A stretch of DNA of 64,000 nt from Semisulcospira habei (GCA_036245525.1 BTPG01000004.1:211093507-211157506); one strand, 5' to 3'; positions 33,965-45,766 are shown, counted from the first letter of the stretch. Notes: generated by a model not told the origin, from the sequence alone. Numbers and translations: made by a program.

Positions 33965-34021
33965 AAATAGTTATTTGGGTTTAACGCCGCGCGGTAGACT
34001 ACGGCCATCTCATGGCAGTTA
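33965..34021. repeat. SINE-like block (TTTGGGTTTAACGCCG)
   Basis: AGTTATTTGGGTTTAACGCC then TAGACTACGGCCATCTCATG. Close copies are at 35338-35392 and 61640-61690, and a decayed one at 23050-23083. Confidence 0.6.
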
Positions 34022-34184
34022 AATAAATAAGATAAAGTAAGTCAAAGATACCTGGGACATAAGAATGCTAAGTAAAGTATAGATTATGATCATGCACAGA
34101 TGTACATTGGTGGATGTTCTGCGGTTTTGTGTGTGTAACTGGATTGGGGTTGGGAGCGAGTGATACTGCACCTATTACCATGTA

Positions 34185-34620
34185 CGTGTATAAGACATAA
34201 GACATTTATTCACCAAGTAAAACGTTACAAGGATTTTTGTGTGGCATGGCGACAGTAAAATATGTCCTCACTTGTAGGGCATTCATCATGTCATACACTT
34301 AGTTGGCGATCATCCTATATACAGCACTAAAAGATAGATAAACACAATATTAAACACAAATCAGTCATATGTCACAAATCATGGAATCACGTTGTTCCGT
34401 GCATGGTGATGTATTGAGGACAGCTTCTGGAGAAAAAAAAATTGCATCTGAATCGAGAGGTTCTGGCTTTAAAAGCATGAAACCGCCGGCCAGAGGGCAG
34501 AAGCTCGAAGAGATGATTGGCTGGGTGTGACAGATCTGTCAGAATAGTACTGGTGGCCACATGCACAGGGGCACCATGGTGTATGTTCTTGAGCTGTATG
34601 CTGATGTGTATGTACAAAAC
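34185..34620 (-). mobile_element. Rex1-like LINE 3' fragment
   Basis: The minus strand encodes LSHPANHLFELLPSGRRF, the C-terminal block also present in the Rex1-like copies at 13.3 and 40.6 kb, and ends in AATAAATGTCTTATGTCTTA. It inserted into a satellite unit. Confidence 0.68.
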
Positions 34621-34880
34621 CTACATTACAAACAAACAAAACAAAACAAACAAAATAAATAAATAATTTAAATAAATAAGATAAAGTAAGTCTAAGGTAC
34701 CTGGGACATATGCATGCTAGGTAAAGGATAGATTAAAAATTATGAACATACACAGATGTGTATGTCCTTCTTTTGGTAGGTGTTCTGCTGTGTTATGTGT
34801 GTATTTAGGTAAGGGTTGGGAGCAGGCAGTATGGCACCTATTACCATCTATATATGTGTATATTTTCTTGTTTGCTGATG

Positions 34881-35269
34881 CCCCCACCCGGGTCTGCCCT
34901 GGGGGACTTGGGTGGGGTTAGGTACTTTTTAGTTCCCAGGGTCACCCTGTTCAGCCCCACAGGGTGGGTTTCCTTTCTATTCTGGGGCATATGTTTCTGT
35001 CTACCCTTGGTCCATTCACCTGTATTTGTCTTTTTAAAACTCTCCCAACTGTCTGCACTGTCTGTAGCTCTTGATGTTGGATGTGTGTTGCTAGACAGTC
35101 TTAGCTTTATTTAGGCCCCATGTTGTAGGTTTATTTAGCGTATTTGACCGGCTGGTGACATACATTCAATTTTCTGTTTAGTTTTTTTTTTTTTCACAAG
35201 CAGTGCAGGCATGTCCTGAGAAAGCCTTGTTGCTGTCGGGACGTTAAGCAATGTACAATCAATCAATCA
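34881..35269 (+). mobile_element. SINE, family K, second copy with 13-bp target duplication
   Basis: Starts CCCCCACCCGGGTCTGCCCT and ends (AATC)n. The direct repeat TTGTTTGCTGATG lies at 34868-34880 and 35270-35282. About 85-90% similar by eye to the copy at 13983. Confidence 0.88.
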
Positions 35270-35765
35270 TTGTTTGCTGATGTGTATGTACAAAACCTTC
35301 ATTACAAGCAAACAAAATAAATAAATAAATTAAATATATACTTATTTGGGTTTAATGTCGAGCAGGCGACCAATGCCATCTCATGGCGGTTAAATAAAAA
35401 AGATAAGTCAAGATACCTGGGACATATGAATGCTCAGTAAAGGATAGATTATGAACATGCACAGATGTAAGTGTCGTTTGGTGGGTGTTCTCTGGTTGTG
35501 GAGTGGGGTTGGGAGTGGGCAGTATTACCATATATGTGTATGTGAACATCAGCATATGAACAAAACCTACTTTTCAAACAAATAAAAATAAATAATAAAT
35601 TTAAATAACTAGGACATATGAATACCAAGTAAAGGATATATTATGAACATGCACAGATGTTTGTTCTGTGGTTTTGTATGTGGGGTGGGGAGCGGGTGGT
35701 TTGCACCTATTACCATATGTGTACATGTTATGTTCACATCATATATGTGTATATGTATGTTCTCA

Positions 35766-36127
35766 TACCCACCCAGGTCTACCCTGGGGGACTTGGGCGG
35801 GGTTAACTACTTTTTAGTTCCCAGGGTGACCCTGGTCAGCCCCACAGGGTGGGTTTTCCCCTCTATTCATGGGCGTGTGTTTCTGTCTACCCTTGGTACA
35901 TTCACCAGTATTTACCTTTTTTAAACTCTTCCTACTGTCTGCACTGCTTGTAGCTCTTGATATTGGATGTGTGTTGCTAAAGGGTCTAGTTAGGTTTATT
36001 TAGTGTATTAGACCAGCTGGCGACATACATTCAATATTCTGTTTAGTTTGGGTTTTTTCACAAGCAGTGCAGGCACGTCCTGAGAAAGTCTTGTTGCTGT
36101 CAGGACGTTAAACAATGTACAATCAAT
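35766..36127 (+). mobile_element. SINE, family K, third copy
   Basis: Starts TACCCACCCAGGTCTACCCT and ends GACGTTAAACAATGTACAATCAATC. No clean target duplication was found. Confidence 0.82.
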
Positions 36128-36299
36128 CATTTTATGCTGATGTGTATGTGCAAACATACATCACAAACAAACAAACAAACAAAAAAATAATAAATTAATA
36201 AATTAAGTTGGGGATACCTGGGACCTATAAATATGCATGTTAAGTAAAGGATAGATTATGAATATGCACAGATGTATGCATATTGAAAACAAATTTCCT

Positions 36300-37199
36300 C
36301 TCCTTGGTGACCACTACCATACCACTATAGTGATCATGTGCATCAAGGAATTCCTTCCATCCATAATTAAAAGGATAAATAATAAATAAATATGTAAGTG
36401 AATACATACATGAATCAATAAAAAATAAATAAATAAAACCTGTAAAATAATCTCTGTTTCAATTCAGGAGCAAAGTAAAACTTCATCAACCGTGCGCGTC
36501 TGATTGACTTCTTTAGAAGGCTTCTCGCTGACCGCCATTTTGAAACTAGCGACGCGACTATGCTTACCGCATTAAAAATAATACTTTTAAACTTATTTTA
36601 TCGTATATATGTATGCATGTTTACTTGCTGATGATTTTAATTTACTCACTGGAATAAACTTGTAACTTGTATGCTTGAAATTTTCAATGTTATGCACAAA
36701 AAATGTCTTGCACCTTATCCGGGCGGTGTACGAGGACTGGTTCCCTCACATCGAAAAATAGCTTTCGAAAAACACTTCTACAAAAATGTCTCCATCCTAA
36801 GGACAAATATTGTTGCCATGCATAAACTATATGGCATTAGTACTTTCGTTTCGTACCTGCAAACCATTGTTACTCTTTTGACGAACTACTTAGTCTGCAG
36901 AAATTGCGAAAAGCTGCTGGACTATATCCGGTTACTTGATATAAAGACGACATGTGCTGAACTGGGCCGACCTGTGTCTAAATGAACCATTACTAGACCA
37001 GCGGTAGTGTAGCTTTTCGTAACTTGACCATCTGTTACAGAAGTGTGTCTCTGAACAGTTACGGCGGTAATGGGCCTTCAATCATACAGTGAATTTGAAA
37101 TGACTGAATCGAAACAAACTGATTCATCGGGCCGCAGTCAATGTTTTGAATCAATAAGTCAGTCAATGAGTGAATCATAAATCAATTCATCTCTCAATC
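36300..37199. other. No gene recognised
   Basis: A 104-codon open frame at 36671-36985 has no recognisable domain. Short AATA repeats occur at 36360-36440. Confidence 0.4.
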
Positions 37200-37205
37200 A
37201 ATTAA

Positions 37206-37416
37206 GCCATTGTGCCCCATGGTCGAAAATCCGCAAATTCTGAAGTTATCCTTTAAAGACTGCACTGTAATTCAGGAGACAGGCTCAACCATGATAGTTC
37301 AAGGGTGGTGCCTGAATAGCTTGGCGCCTATGGGCGCCAAGCTATTTTGACACCACCCTTGAACTATCATGGTCGATCCATATCTTGCTGTGGTGTTCCA
37401 GGGCTGACTGAATGAG
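37206..37416. mobile_element. Palindromic TTAA element, family A (A12)
   Basis: TTAA at 37202-37205 and 37417-37420. Flank CCCCATGGTCGAAAATCCGC and core with TTGGCGCCTATGGGCGCCAA. Subfamily I. One arm base has changed in CTATTTTGACACC. Confidence 0.84.
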
Positions 37417-37649
37417 TTAATCACAAATTCAGTCAATCACTCAATCAATGGCAGTCAGTCAGTCAATCAATCAGTCCACTCAACATCAGTCCATCCAGCG
37501 ATAGATCGAACTTTTAAATTTAAGCATGTACTTAAGTGACTAGTGCTGTTCTCAGTGTGCCCGTGCAAGGCTTTTGAGTGAGATCAAAGCACCAAACAGA
37601 CCTGCCCGAACGGGTATGAATGACGAGCAGCAGTTAGACATCTGACATC

Positions 37650-37880
37650 GATGGTCAACTCGGTGATGGATGGATTGATGGATCAATGGATGGATGGATG
37701 GATGCGGGATGGATGCGGGATGGATGGATGGATGCGGGATCGGATGGCCTCTGAGTCAACTGACCGCCAGTTAAGACGTCTGATATCGATGCTGATGGAC
37801 GCCGGACGGACAGACGGACGGATGGATGAATACGCCGGATGGATGATCACGCGGCATGGATGGATACCGGATGAATGGAC
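37650..37880. repeat. GGAT minisatellite
   Basis: GATGGATG repeats mixed with GCGGGATGGATG and GGACGGAC variants. Both strands stay open as a consequence. Confidence 0.85.
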
Positions 37881-38060
37881 TCGACTGACTGGCCCTGCCC
37901 TCAGTGCAGCTGCCAATAGGACTGAACTTGATTTACTCTGTCACTGAGTCACTAGTAGCGGTACTGATTGGACGGAAGCGAAAGTAACCCCGGCTCCCCT
38001 TCCCCCCCCCCCCCTCCCCGCTACCCAATATAGGCCGGCTCGGCCGGGAAGCTTACGTTA

Positions 38061-38350
38061 GTTGTGGCGGCCATCTTGAGAGGATACGGGACTAAGGCGC
38101 TCATAGGGAAATCGCTCTCTGTCAGGACAATCGGTCAGGAACTAAGTCGGCTGAGCCGCGGCGCCCAGTGACGTGCTATTTGTCTGGCAACTATAACAGC
38201 AACTGAGTCTAGTTGCCATCGCCGTAGGAAACCGCTAACCAGATTCAGTTTTTGTTTGTTTCCAAAGAGGAAGAAACGTGAAGAAAAACGTGAAAAACAC
38301 TACTTCGCTACTATCTGGAGCCTATCCTATCCTCTTAAGATGGCGGCTGA
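38061..38350. mobile_element. MITE, family I, copy 1
   Basis: About 290 bp with terminal inverted repeats GCCATCTTGAGAGGATA and TATCCTCTTAAGATGGC. Inside are CAGGACAATCGGTCAGGAAC and AGGAAGAAACGTGAAGAAAA. An inverted copy lies at 61980-62229. Confidence 0.75.
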
Positions 38351-38359
38351 CGCGCTGAT

Positions 38360-39110
38360 GGGCCGCGGCCCTGCGCAACGCGGCCAGGGCAACTTCTCAA
38401 GCCCTATTCATACACTTTCGGGTATAGCGTATAACGACTGAGCATTCAATGTGTGTATCAATGTGGCAACTCCCACCCGGTTGCATACATAGACGTAAAT
38501 CGTTCACTCAAAACCAGTATATTTATATGCCCAGTGTGTCCTGTGCCGCCGGCCTGACACTGAGGCCACGGACCACAGTGGTGTTTCCGTACTGTCCAGT
38601 CTCTTAGCCTTAGTCAGTCCCAGTCATCCCGTAATTGTTCAATTCCCTAAAAAAACACTATCGCCCACCAGCTGCACATTTGCCATGCACAAAATACAAA
38701 AAAAAAAAAAAAACAGCACATGACCCGTCTCATTTCTTGGCTATGAAACTGGTTCCTTACCAACCCCACACCCAAGCACAGCTGAAATCAGCGTGCCCCT
38801 CAAATCACTACGTCAAAGGCAACTCAACATAGGCCCACAAATGTCCACTGGATAAGCTCAGGATGGTATGAATCAAAGCACCAAACATGTCTCCTCTCAG
38901 CTAACCACAAATTTCCAGCAAATTCCAACAGTCAGCCCAACTGCAAATTTTCAAACAAGGCAAAAAATATTTTTAAAAACACGGAGCCTTGCACTGCCTG
39001 ACCTTCCCAATTTAAATGTATACCGTGACCTGTGGGCGTCTACGATTCAGGGGACGATATCTGTGTAAGACCGCTTATTCCCCTTTTGTCTATTGTAACG
39101 AATTAGCTGG
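38360..39110. other. Upstream of PFDN6, nothing recognised
   Basis: Open frames of 60-66 codons here are short and lack domains. No clear promoter element is visible apart from those next to PFDN6. Confidence 0.4.
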
Positions 39111-39114
39111 TTGG

Positions 39115-39188
39115 TCAGATGTCTGAGCAAAAGCCAATCGCAGAACGCATTTCTTTATGTGGAACAATTAAGAGCATCAAAATGGCGG
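39115..39188 (+). promoter_or_regulatory. Probable PFDN6 core promoter (CCAAT, YY1-like ATG)
   Basis: AGCCAATC at 39132-39139 fits a CCAAT box. AAAATGGCGG at 39179-39188 overlaps the start codon and fits the YY1-type AANATGGCGG element common at TATA-less housekeeping genes. The transcription start is not known. Confidence 0.45.
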
Positions 39189-39245
39189 AGGGTTTGCAGA
39201 AAAGACTGCAGAACGAGCTTGAAAAGTTTCAGGCTGTCCAAAAAG
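39182..39245 (+). CDS. PFDN6: Prefoldin subunit 6, exon 1
   Basis: PFDN6 is a beta-type subunit of the hexameric prefoldin co-chaperone, which captures nascent actin and tubulin and passes them to the TRiC/CCT chaperonin in the cytosol. Exon 1 encodes MAEGLQKRLQNELEKFQAVQK, the start of the N-terminal coiled-coil helix. The start follows from the family's N-terminal MAE and from the CCAAT/YY1 context. The exon ends in phase 1 at GTATTT. Joined exons give 126 residues, against about 129 in vertebrates, so the protein is complete. Confidence 0.95.
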
Positions 39246-39629
39246 GTATTTTTTTCATTATGTAGTGGAGCTGTTATCTCCTGAAAAAGTATAGAATAGC
39301 GTGAGACCAGATTTCATTTTAACTGTATCGTACTTTCGTGGAAATTGCCGACTTTGAAAGAAGGTCCCGCATGACCACGCTGTAGTGTAAAAGAATCGCA
39401 GTATTCATCGTTACTAGGGACTTTGCGTTTGTTACTCGTTATGGCGGGTATTTCTACTCGCGATAGTTCCTGTGTGTTAAGTTTATTGTATTATAATAAT
39501 ACAGTTTTAATCGCACTTTTCTACGGTGAAATCGTTATATCAGATTGGATCTTTACTTGCTTTATACTAGACTAATATAGTCATAATTATTTGTATGATC
39601 TATCATTATCAATGATTTTTGTGTTGCAG

Positions 39630-39700
39630 ACATACAGAAAGCAGTGTCAGCTCGGCAACAGCTAGATGCTCAACTAAATGAAAACACACTTGTCAAAGAA
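39630..39700 (+). CDS. PFDN6: Prefoldin subunit 6, exon 2
   Basis: Exon 2 completes an Asp codon and encodes IQKAVSARQQLDAQLNENTL then VKE, the end of the first helix. The acceptor is TTGCAG and the donor GTGAGG, in phase 0. The SARQQLDAQLNEN segment is the family's most recognisable stretch. The next intron (39701-45061) is 5.4 kb and packed with repeats. Confidence 0.94.
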
Positions 39701-40308
39701 GTGAGGATGTTTGATGTATTAACTCATTCAGCCCCACGGCAGTATTTGAGCCAGTAACAGAAGGTGGAAACGGACGGGTAGCCATTTTCCCAGTGCAAAG
39801 TAAAATATAAATGAAAGTCAAACATGTTGTGTTTCATATCCTATTTTAAAAAAACTGCATGTAAATATACATACGTTAATTGCACGCTTCTAAGTTAGTA
39901 AAAAGGAAATAAAAACAAAAAAAGAATTCACATATTTGTCGCAGGCAGGCAAAGCCCTTTGTGAGATGCAACAAGCTTGATATTGTGCACATGATGGATA
40001 ATTTCAACATTTCATGAAAAGTCCTTTTCTATTCTTATGCAACACTTCTATGGAGTGTTTAGCATCTATTTTACATGAATTCTGCGCGAAAACACATTTT
40101 GGAGTTTTTATTTCATCCCGAAAAAAACGGTTAGTCGAGCGTGACGGGCAATGTCCCGAACACTGTGAGTACTCCGACTTACGCACACACCCAAGCATGG
40201 CCTAGTTGTTCCAACTTTTTAATGAACCTCATCTGCGTACATATTTCTGCATAAAACACCTTATTGTACTAGCCCTCGGGGTTCGTGTACGATTATTTTT
40301 TACTTTAA

Positions 40309-41615
40309 ATACAATACAATACAATACAACTTTATTGTCTGTTCGAGTCCAAGCACGACAGAAATTTGCCTTTCGGCTCGTCATGAAACAACAATATAAG
40401 ACATTAACAAACGCTGCAAAAGCATATCATGAAAAATTATCATTGCAGCAATCTATCACAAGCAATCTGTCACAAGATGGGAGGTAATGTTAAGTAGATC
40501 ATACTATCGCGGCGTTATAAACGAGAGTTCAAAATCGAGACAGCAGTTGGAATAAAAGACTTCTTAAAAACATTCCTTTTGGCAAGTGGCATGTTGAAAC
40601 GTCTGCCTGATGGGAGCATTTGAAACTGATCAGAGAGTGGGTGACTAGGATCATTGACAATGCTAGCAGCTATCCTTCGGACAGCTCTATGGTACAGATC
40701 ATCTACTGGGTACTGTCCTAGGCCAATGATCTTCTCAGTTGTTCTGATGATACGTGACAGTCTGCCCCTGTTTTTCATACTGAGATTGCCATACCAAGCA
40801 GTGATGTTAAATGTCAGTATGCTTTCGATCAGGCTTCTATAAACGGATTCTAAAACCCTGGAACTGACATCAAAACTTCTCAGTTTCCTAAGAAGGTACA
40901 GACGCTGGTTTGCTTTTTTCACAATCAGATCAGTGTTTCCAGTGAAGGACAGCCCACTATCCATGACTGTGCCAAGGTACTTAAATTCAGTGACCACCTC
41001 TACAGGTTGATTATTAATTGAGACAGGTACAAAAATATCATCAACTTTCCTGTCATCAATGACGAGTTCCTTGGTTTTCTGTACATTCATTTCCAGAAAA
41101 CTATCTTTGCACCATGACTCTAATACTGCTATCTGTGCAAAGTACTCAGCCAGACTGTCTTCTTTTTGGAGTAGGCGTACAAGGGCCATGTCGTCTGAGA
41201 ACTTTAAGAGATGAGAAGTGGCAATGTGACAACGCATATAGTCTGTGTATATAGAAAACAATGTCGGAGAGAGGACACAACCTTGAGGGCAGCCTGAATT
41301 TAGCACCACTTGGTCAGACAGACTGCCGTGTACATTTACACGTTGTGGCCTGTCCTTCAAAAAGTCTCGCACCCACAGAATAATGTTTGTGTTCACATTA
41401 AAGTCCATCATGCGCTGCAAAAGCATCAGTGGTTCAACAGTATTAAAAGCATTAGAAAAGTCAATAAAAAGAATTCTCACATGTGCTTTTGATTTCTCAA
41501 GCTGTTGAAATACAAGATTGTACAGAGTAAGGCATGCTTTCGTTTTCATGTCCGTTTTATCACGTTTGACTATTTGCCGATTTCTATTTATGCGGAGTTC
41601 TTTTCGTACCTGCAA
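40309..41615 (-). mobile_element. Rex1-like LINE, 5'-truncated, in PFDN6 intron 2
   Basis: The minus strand reads a reverse-transcriptase frame (40515-41615), then a 3' UTR and a (TTGTA)n tail (40309-40330) after AATAAAGTTG. It is antisense to PFDN6. The 5' end stops near 41615 inside the region before the catalytic domain. Confidence 0.88.
40515..41615 (-). pseudogene. Rex1-like reverse transcriptase fragment
   Basis: A 366-codon uninterrupted frame covering RT motifs A to E: FIDFSNAFNTV, NSGCPQGCVLSPTLFSIYTD, LKFSDDMALV (catalytic DD kept, Ala changed to Ser) and FKYLGTVMD. Then come SILTFNITAWYGNL and the DPSHPLSDQFQMLPSGRRF tail. No endonuclease is present, so it cannot move alone, yet the frame is open, so insertion is fairly recent. 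It is the C-terminal half of a two-domain protein. Confidence 0.88.
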
Positions 41616-41678
41616 CTTTGTTCAGAGGTCATATTTTGGTCACGGTGATTAGCCGCAGTGCTTTCATTCATTGGAAAT

Positions 41679-43590
41679 GGCGCCACAAGGTAGAGAAGGT
41701 AAGCGAAACTGTTTCATGTCCCATAACTTTACCTTATCACGTTCGATCGTACGTTGCCATTGTGCACATTTGTGTACATGTTTCATTGTGTTCAGTACCT
41801 CTAAGCTCGCACATTTTATATAATTTTACGGTGTAAGTGAACAATGAGTGTGTGGTCGAAACTACTCGGCGATACTCTTGGAGGTTTGTTCGAAAGCGAC
41901 TTGTTTTTGAAATGACGACAACTTTTTCATTAGAAATTTGTCATGTCCCAAATCACGGTCGGCTAATTCTTGTCATGTCCGATGCCACGTTCGACTGATA
42001 GACGTTCTTTTTGTTTAAATTTTGATGACTCTCAGATCGGGTTAAACTACCTGTTAATTTTCAAACGTGGGTTTCATATACCTCTTTGTTTATGACCTGA
42101 GGTGATAATGGCGGATGAATCGTCTGCTTTTCAGTCGACCTTGATAGACAGCGCGAGGACATGAAATGGCTTCATGTCCTTCATCACGCTTGATGATGCT
42201 TTGTTTATGCCAAAACAGCAATAGTTCATGTGCAATTTATAATATCCTGTTTTAGTTACTGAGTTTAATCATGAACATTTTTTTAAAATTGCCAAAAGTG
42301 GTGTTCTAACCACCCAAAAATCTTTTCAGGTCTTCGTCAACTTGATTCTCCAGAGGAAGAAATCAAGGCCACTAAAGTTAAAATGAACACTGAAAGATGC
42401 CAGAAAAATCGCATGTCAATTAAGTGTGACCCCTCCCGTGATGAAGCTGAGAGGCAGAAGAATAAAGAACGCAGTTCTCAAAACAGACAACACCCTCCAA
42501 CAGAGGCAGAAATACTGCGCAAACGTGAACAGGACAGGCTACGTGCACAGAGATAAGGTATGTGCTGGTTCTGGTTAACATGATTGTAACACATTCCCAT
42601 ATAATTTATTTTTTATGCTATTGTGACTTTGTTTAGGAGACCTTCTCTGGTTGTGATTCGTAAAAATATACATTTCTACCATTTATATTGATCATCTGAA
42701 CTCTTCTGTGCATGATGGGCTCCTAGTATTTAATCTCTTCAGTTCAATTCCATCAAACATTATTTTTATTCAGAGAGAAAAAGAAGATGATAACCCAGCC
42801 CCTGGCCAGATCTACACCAAAGCCCAAGACCAGGCATGCGGTGGAGCAGCAGCGTAAAAACTGGCGCAGAGTGAAACGGGAGCAATGCAGTGAATGGTTG
42901 ACCCAAAAGTGCGGCGTCACCGGGAGAAATGTTCAAAGTATTACTTTGAAAAAAAAGGTAAATGTGCATTTCTCATATCTAATTTTCTAATATTTTTAAT
43001 TGAATCTAATCTCAGAATTTGTTTCTTTGCAGAACTGTTCATGTGAGAGGCAGATTCTTTATTCCGATTAAGGTTCTTTAAATAAGATGGTACTTTGCAT
43101 GTGAAACCTCCCATTCCCATCTTTATGCCAACAATCCAAAACACCTATACCTATTGTCTGTTACTTTGACTGTTTGGGTGGTCACTATCGTGACTATAGT
43201 ATGGTATACTTTTATCGGACACTGTCTTATTAACTGTACCCCAGGTACATTTTCCATTTTAAACTGTGCAAGACTTCAAATCTCGCTTATTATGACAATG
43301 TTGCCATACAGCTGGCGGTTTCCAGTTATCCACGCTCGATTCTCATGGGAAGCAAGACTTGGAACACTTTAACATGGACAATGTACCTGAGGTACATTGT
43401 CCGAAAAAAACATAATTTAGTGACCATTTAGTAATGTTCATGATTGTATTAATAAACTATTATCATATTTTATTCTTTTCCTAGAATGCACTCAGACTCA
43501 TCCCCGGCCAGAAACAAGCCCTCCGCAATCTGAGACAACCCCTCCACATGTTATCCTCCTCACTTTTGTGAACATTTTTTGTCGTGAAGA
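41679..43590 (+). other. Gene-like exons nested in PFDN6 intron 2, identity unknown
   Basis: Three splice-bounded open segments lie on the plus strand. 42331-42556 encodes a very basic stretch (KVKMNTERCQKNRM, QNRQHPPTEAEILRKREQ). 42778-42957 encodes KTRHAVEQQRKNWRRVKREQ. 43486-43580 encodes LRLIPGQKQALRNLRQP. A possible first exon at 41679 reads MAPQGRE before GTAAGC. The first large segment meets TAA just before its donor and its phase does not match the next exon, so this may be a decayed gene or a transposon gene. I do not recognise the family. Confidence 0.4.
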
Positions 43591-44829
43591 GACTCGCTTT
43601 TGTTGTCAAAAGCTGAAAATCCTCATCGTAGGTGCATGTATAATTCTATAAATCAAGCAATGCACTAATTATTTCTCAGCTACCACTTATGGGGTGATGT
43701 GCTAAGAAACGGTGCTGAGAAATGAAAATTGTGGGGGTTTTTTTGGTCAGTGACTGCGTTTAATTACCTCTTTCTTTATGGTGTCCATTAATTTACAGTG
43801 TACACTATACGAGTGCCTTTTTTTGTGAAATAAGTTTATGTGGCAACATTTCTTCAGTTATAGGAAAGAGTGGTTAGAAATGAGTTTTTTTCTGATTGCA
43901 TTATATTTATGTGAGTAGACTAAATGTGTTGAAAAATACCCTACATGTATGCCAAGTTTTGATCATGTATTATGCACAAATAATGTTTCAAACCACGTTC
44001 TTGTCTTCATTTATGAGATTTTATGTTGAGAAACAGTAGCTGAAAAAGAAAATATAGTTTCAAGTGGTTGCGAGTAGAAAAATGCTTTGGTGGTCTTTTT
44101 CATGTCCTCGCAGATTTCATCACATACGACATATGCTTTTTGCTTAAGAAGAGTATATATACCAATAATACCTTAAATATGGACTGCAATGCTAAGAAAT
44201 AAGCCTTTGAACTTGATTTTTTTTAAAAACAAGTGCTTTTGAGGTAAGAAAGCGTTTAAATGTTGTTATTTCTCATGTCCTCATATTTCGTCACGTTCAA
44301 CATACTCATTCTATACAAAAACACTGTCACCACTGATACCAACAAAATTTCATGTACAGTTTGGCTGGTAAACATTGTTTTGAAATAAAAAGTTGTGTTT
44401 CTTCATTAACTGTGTATTTGTTCTTTCTTTACTCTATTGTATTTGTTTGTATCCAGTATATGTCATGTGACACAGGACATGAAACTTTACTAAATTTTCT
44501 GACCTTAATTTATAACATTCTTGAAGACTTACATTTTTTTGATGTATTTTACTAGATTGTTTATATAAAACGTTTAAAAGTTGCTAATGATTATGTAATT
44601 TGAGAAGGATTTTAAAGAAAGTCATGTCCTGTGTCACGTTCAACTACTTCCACTTGACCACCATTTTTGTCGTGCCTACGTAACACCTGCAACTGAACTA
44701 TCTTTTTATGTATGGTTTTAGATAGTGCAAACACTATAGTTTCAAGGGAGCATAACCAAATATACCAAAAATAAATCTTAATTTTGCACAATGTATGCCC
44801 TGTGCGAGGTCCACCTTCTGTCACTGGCT

Positions 44830-45012
44830 CATTTCCCAAATTTTGGACATGCCATCCAACGATTATGCACCAGTTGCAGGAGATGGATCGACCATGATAA
44901 TTCAAAGATATTGCCAGATTAGTTTGGCGCCGACAGGCATCAAGCTATTTTGACACCAACCTTGAAATATCATGGTCGATCCACATCTTGTAGTTTTTCG
45001 GGGCATTTTGGG
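44830..45012. mobile_element. Family A element (A13), decayed
   Basis: Flank CCCAAATTTTGGACATGCCA and core GATCGACCATGATAATTCAA to its complement, TTAA at 45013-45016. One arm has GATTAG and the other CTATTTT, mixing the two subfamilies. It ends 45 bp before PFDN6 exon 3. Confidence 0.76.
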
Positions 45013-45061
45013 TTAATGTGCAAGTCTGAACGGTGCTAATATGTTGTTTCTCATGTTTCAG

Positions 45062-45186
45062 GAGCTGGACAGAGTGGAGAGTGGAGCCAATGTATACAAA
45101 CTGATCGGCCCTGTGCTGGTCAAGCAGGATCTCACAGAGGCACGAAGCAATGTTCAGAAGAGAATAGACTACATCAATGGTGAATT
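45062..45186 (+). CDS. PFDN6: Prefoldin subunit 6, exon 3
   Basis: Exon 3 encodes ELDRVESGANVYKLIGPVLV, KQDLTEARSNVQKRIDYING and EL: the beta-hairpin region that builds the prefoldin body (VYKLIGPVLVKQ is the family signature) and the start of the second helix. The acceptor TTTCAG follows closely on a family A palindrome. The donor is GTAAGT, with the Leu codon split in phase 2. Confidence 0.96.
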
Positions 45187-45277
45187 GTAAGTGAGGTTAA
45201 CACTTACAAGGCGATTAATTAGGAAAATTATTGTTTATGACATCAGTCCAAAGACAGTAGTCGTGGAACCAACTTAA

Positions 45278-45362
45278 CCCTTTGGCTGTTGGTAGCTGTT
45301 TTTGTCATGCTGGTTCCTGCAGGAATCATCATGACAAAAACTGCTACCAACAGCCGAAGGGC
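45278..45362. mobile_element. Palindromic TTAA element, family E (E3)
   Basis: TTAA at 45274-45277, then CCCTTTGGCTGTTGGTAGC and the mirrored GCTACCAACAGCCGAAGGG, followed by CCAA. The core TCATGCTGGTTCC/GGAATCATCATGA lies in PFDN6 intron 3. Confidence 0.8.
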
Positions 45363-45568
45363 CAAGTCTGTTGTGTGTGACATCATACCAATGACATAGA
45401 GGTCATGGAAGGGACATGAAGTCTATGCGTAAAGTTGGTATAAATGGTAGACACTTTTTAGGACGACATAAGACAGAACAAAGATGTTGACATGAACCGG
45501 TATATATGATACCTTGCTCATGAAAGTAGTTTTTGTGCTAAGCACAACTTTCTGTCTGTGTACATTAA

Positions 45569-45766
45569 CCCTTCACTGCCAGTGTATGAAAATTATGTAA
45601 TTCAGAATCATCAGGGGCTAAAAGTTTAAGCTTGATAACCACTGCAGGAGGAGTGCAGATTGATTCAACGTAGTCATTAACTGATTAAGAGGCTGAGATC
45701 TTTATGCACCAAAGAACTGGGACTATTGTGGTTGGTTGGTATTTGCATCTTCCTGGCAGTGAAGGG
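45569..45766. mobile_element. TTAA element with family B ends but no hairpin core
   Basis: TTAA at 45565-45568 and 45767-45770. The 14-bp terminal repeat CCCTTCACTGCCAG / CTGGCAGTGAAGGG is perfect, yet the 170-bp interior is not palindromic. It shows that family B termini can mobilise non-hairpin cargo. Confidence 0.78.

Larger units (their letters stand above)
33800..36290. repeat. Degenerate tandem satellite with inserted SINEs and LINE
   Basis: Units share ACCTGGGACATA.GAATGC, AGTAAAGGATAGATTATGAA and CATGCACAGATG, then a GTGGTTTTGTGTGTG..TTGGGAGCGG block, CACCTATTACCAT and CAAAACCTACATTACAAACA. The first block occurs near 34050, 34700, 35415, 35608 and 36213. Spacing differs because SINE and LINE copies are inserted in some units. 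Confidence 0.75.

Noticed and set aside
36671..36985. 104-codon frame as a gene
   Set aside because: No recognisable domain, no splice context, and composition like the surrounding A/T-rich sequence.
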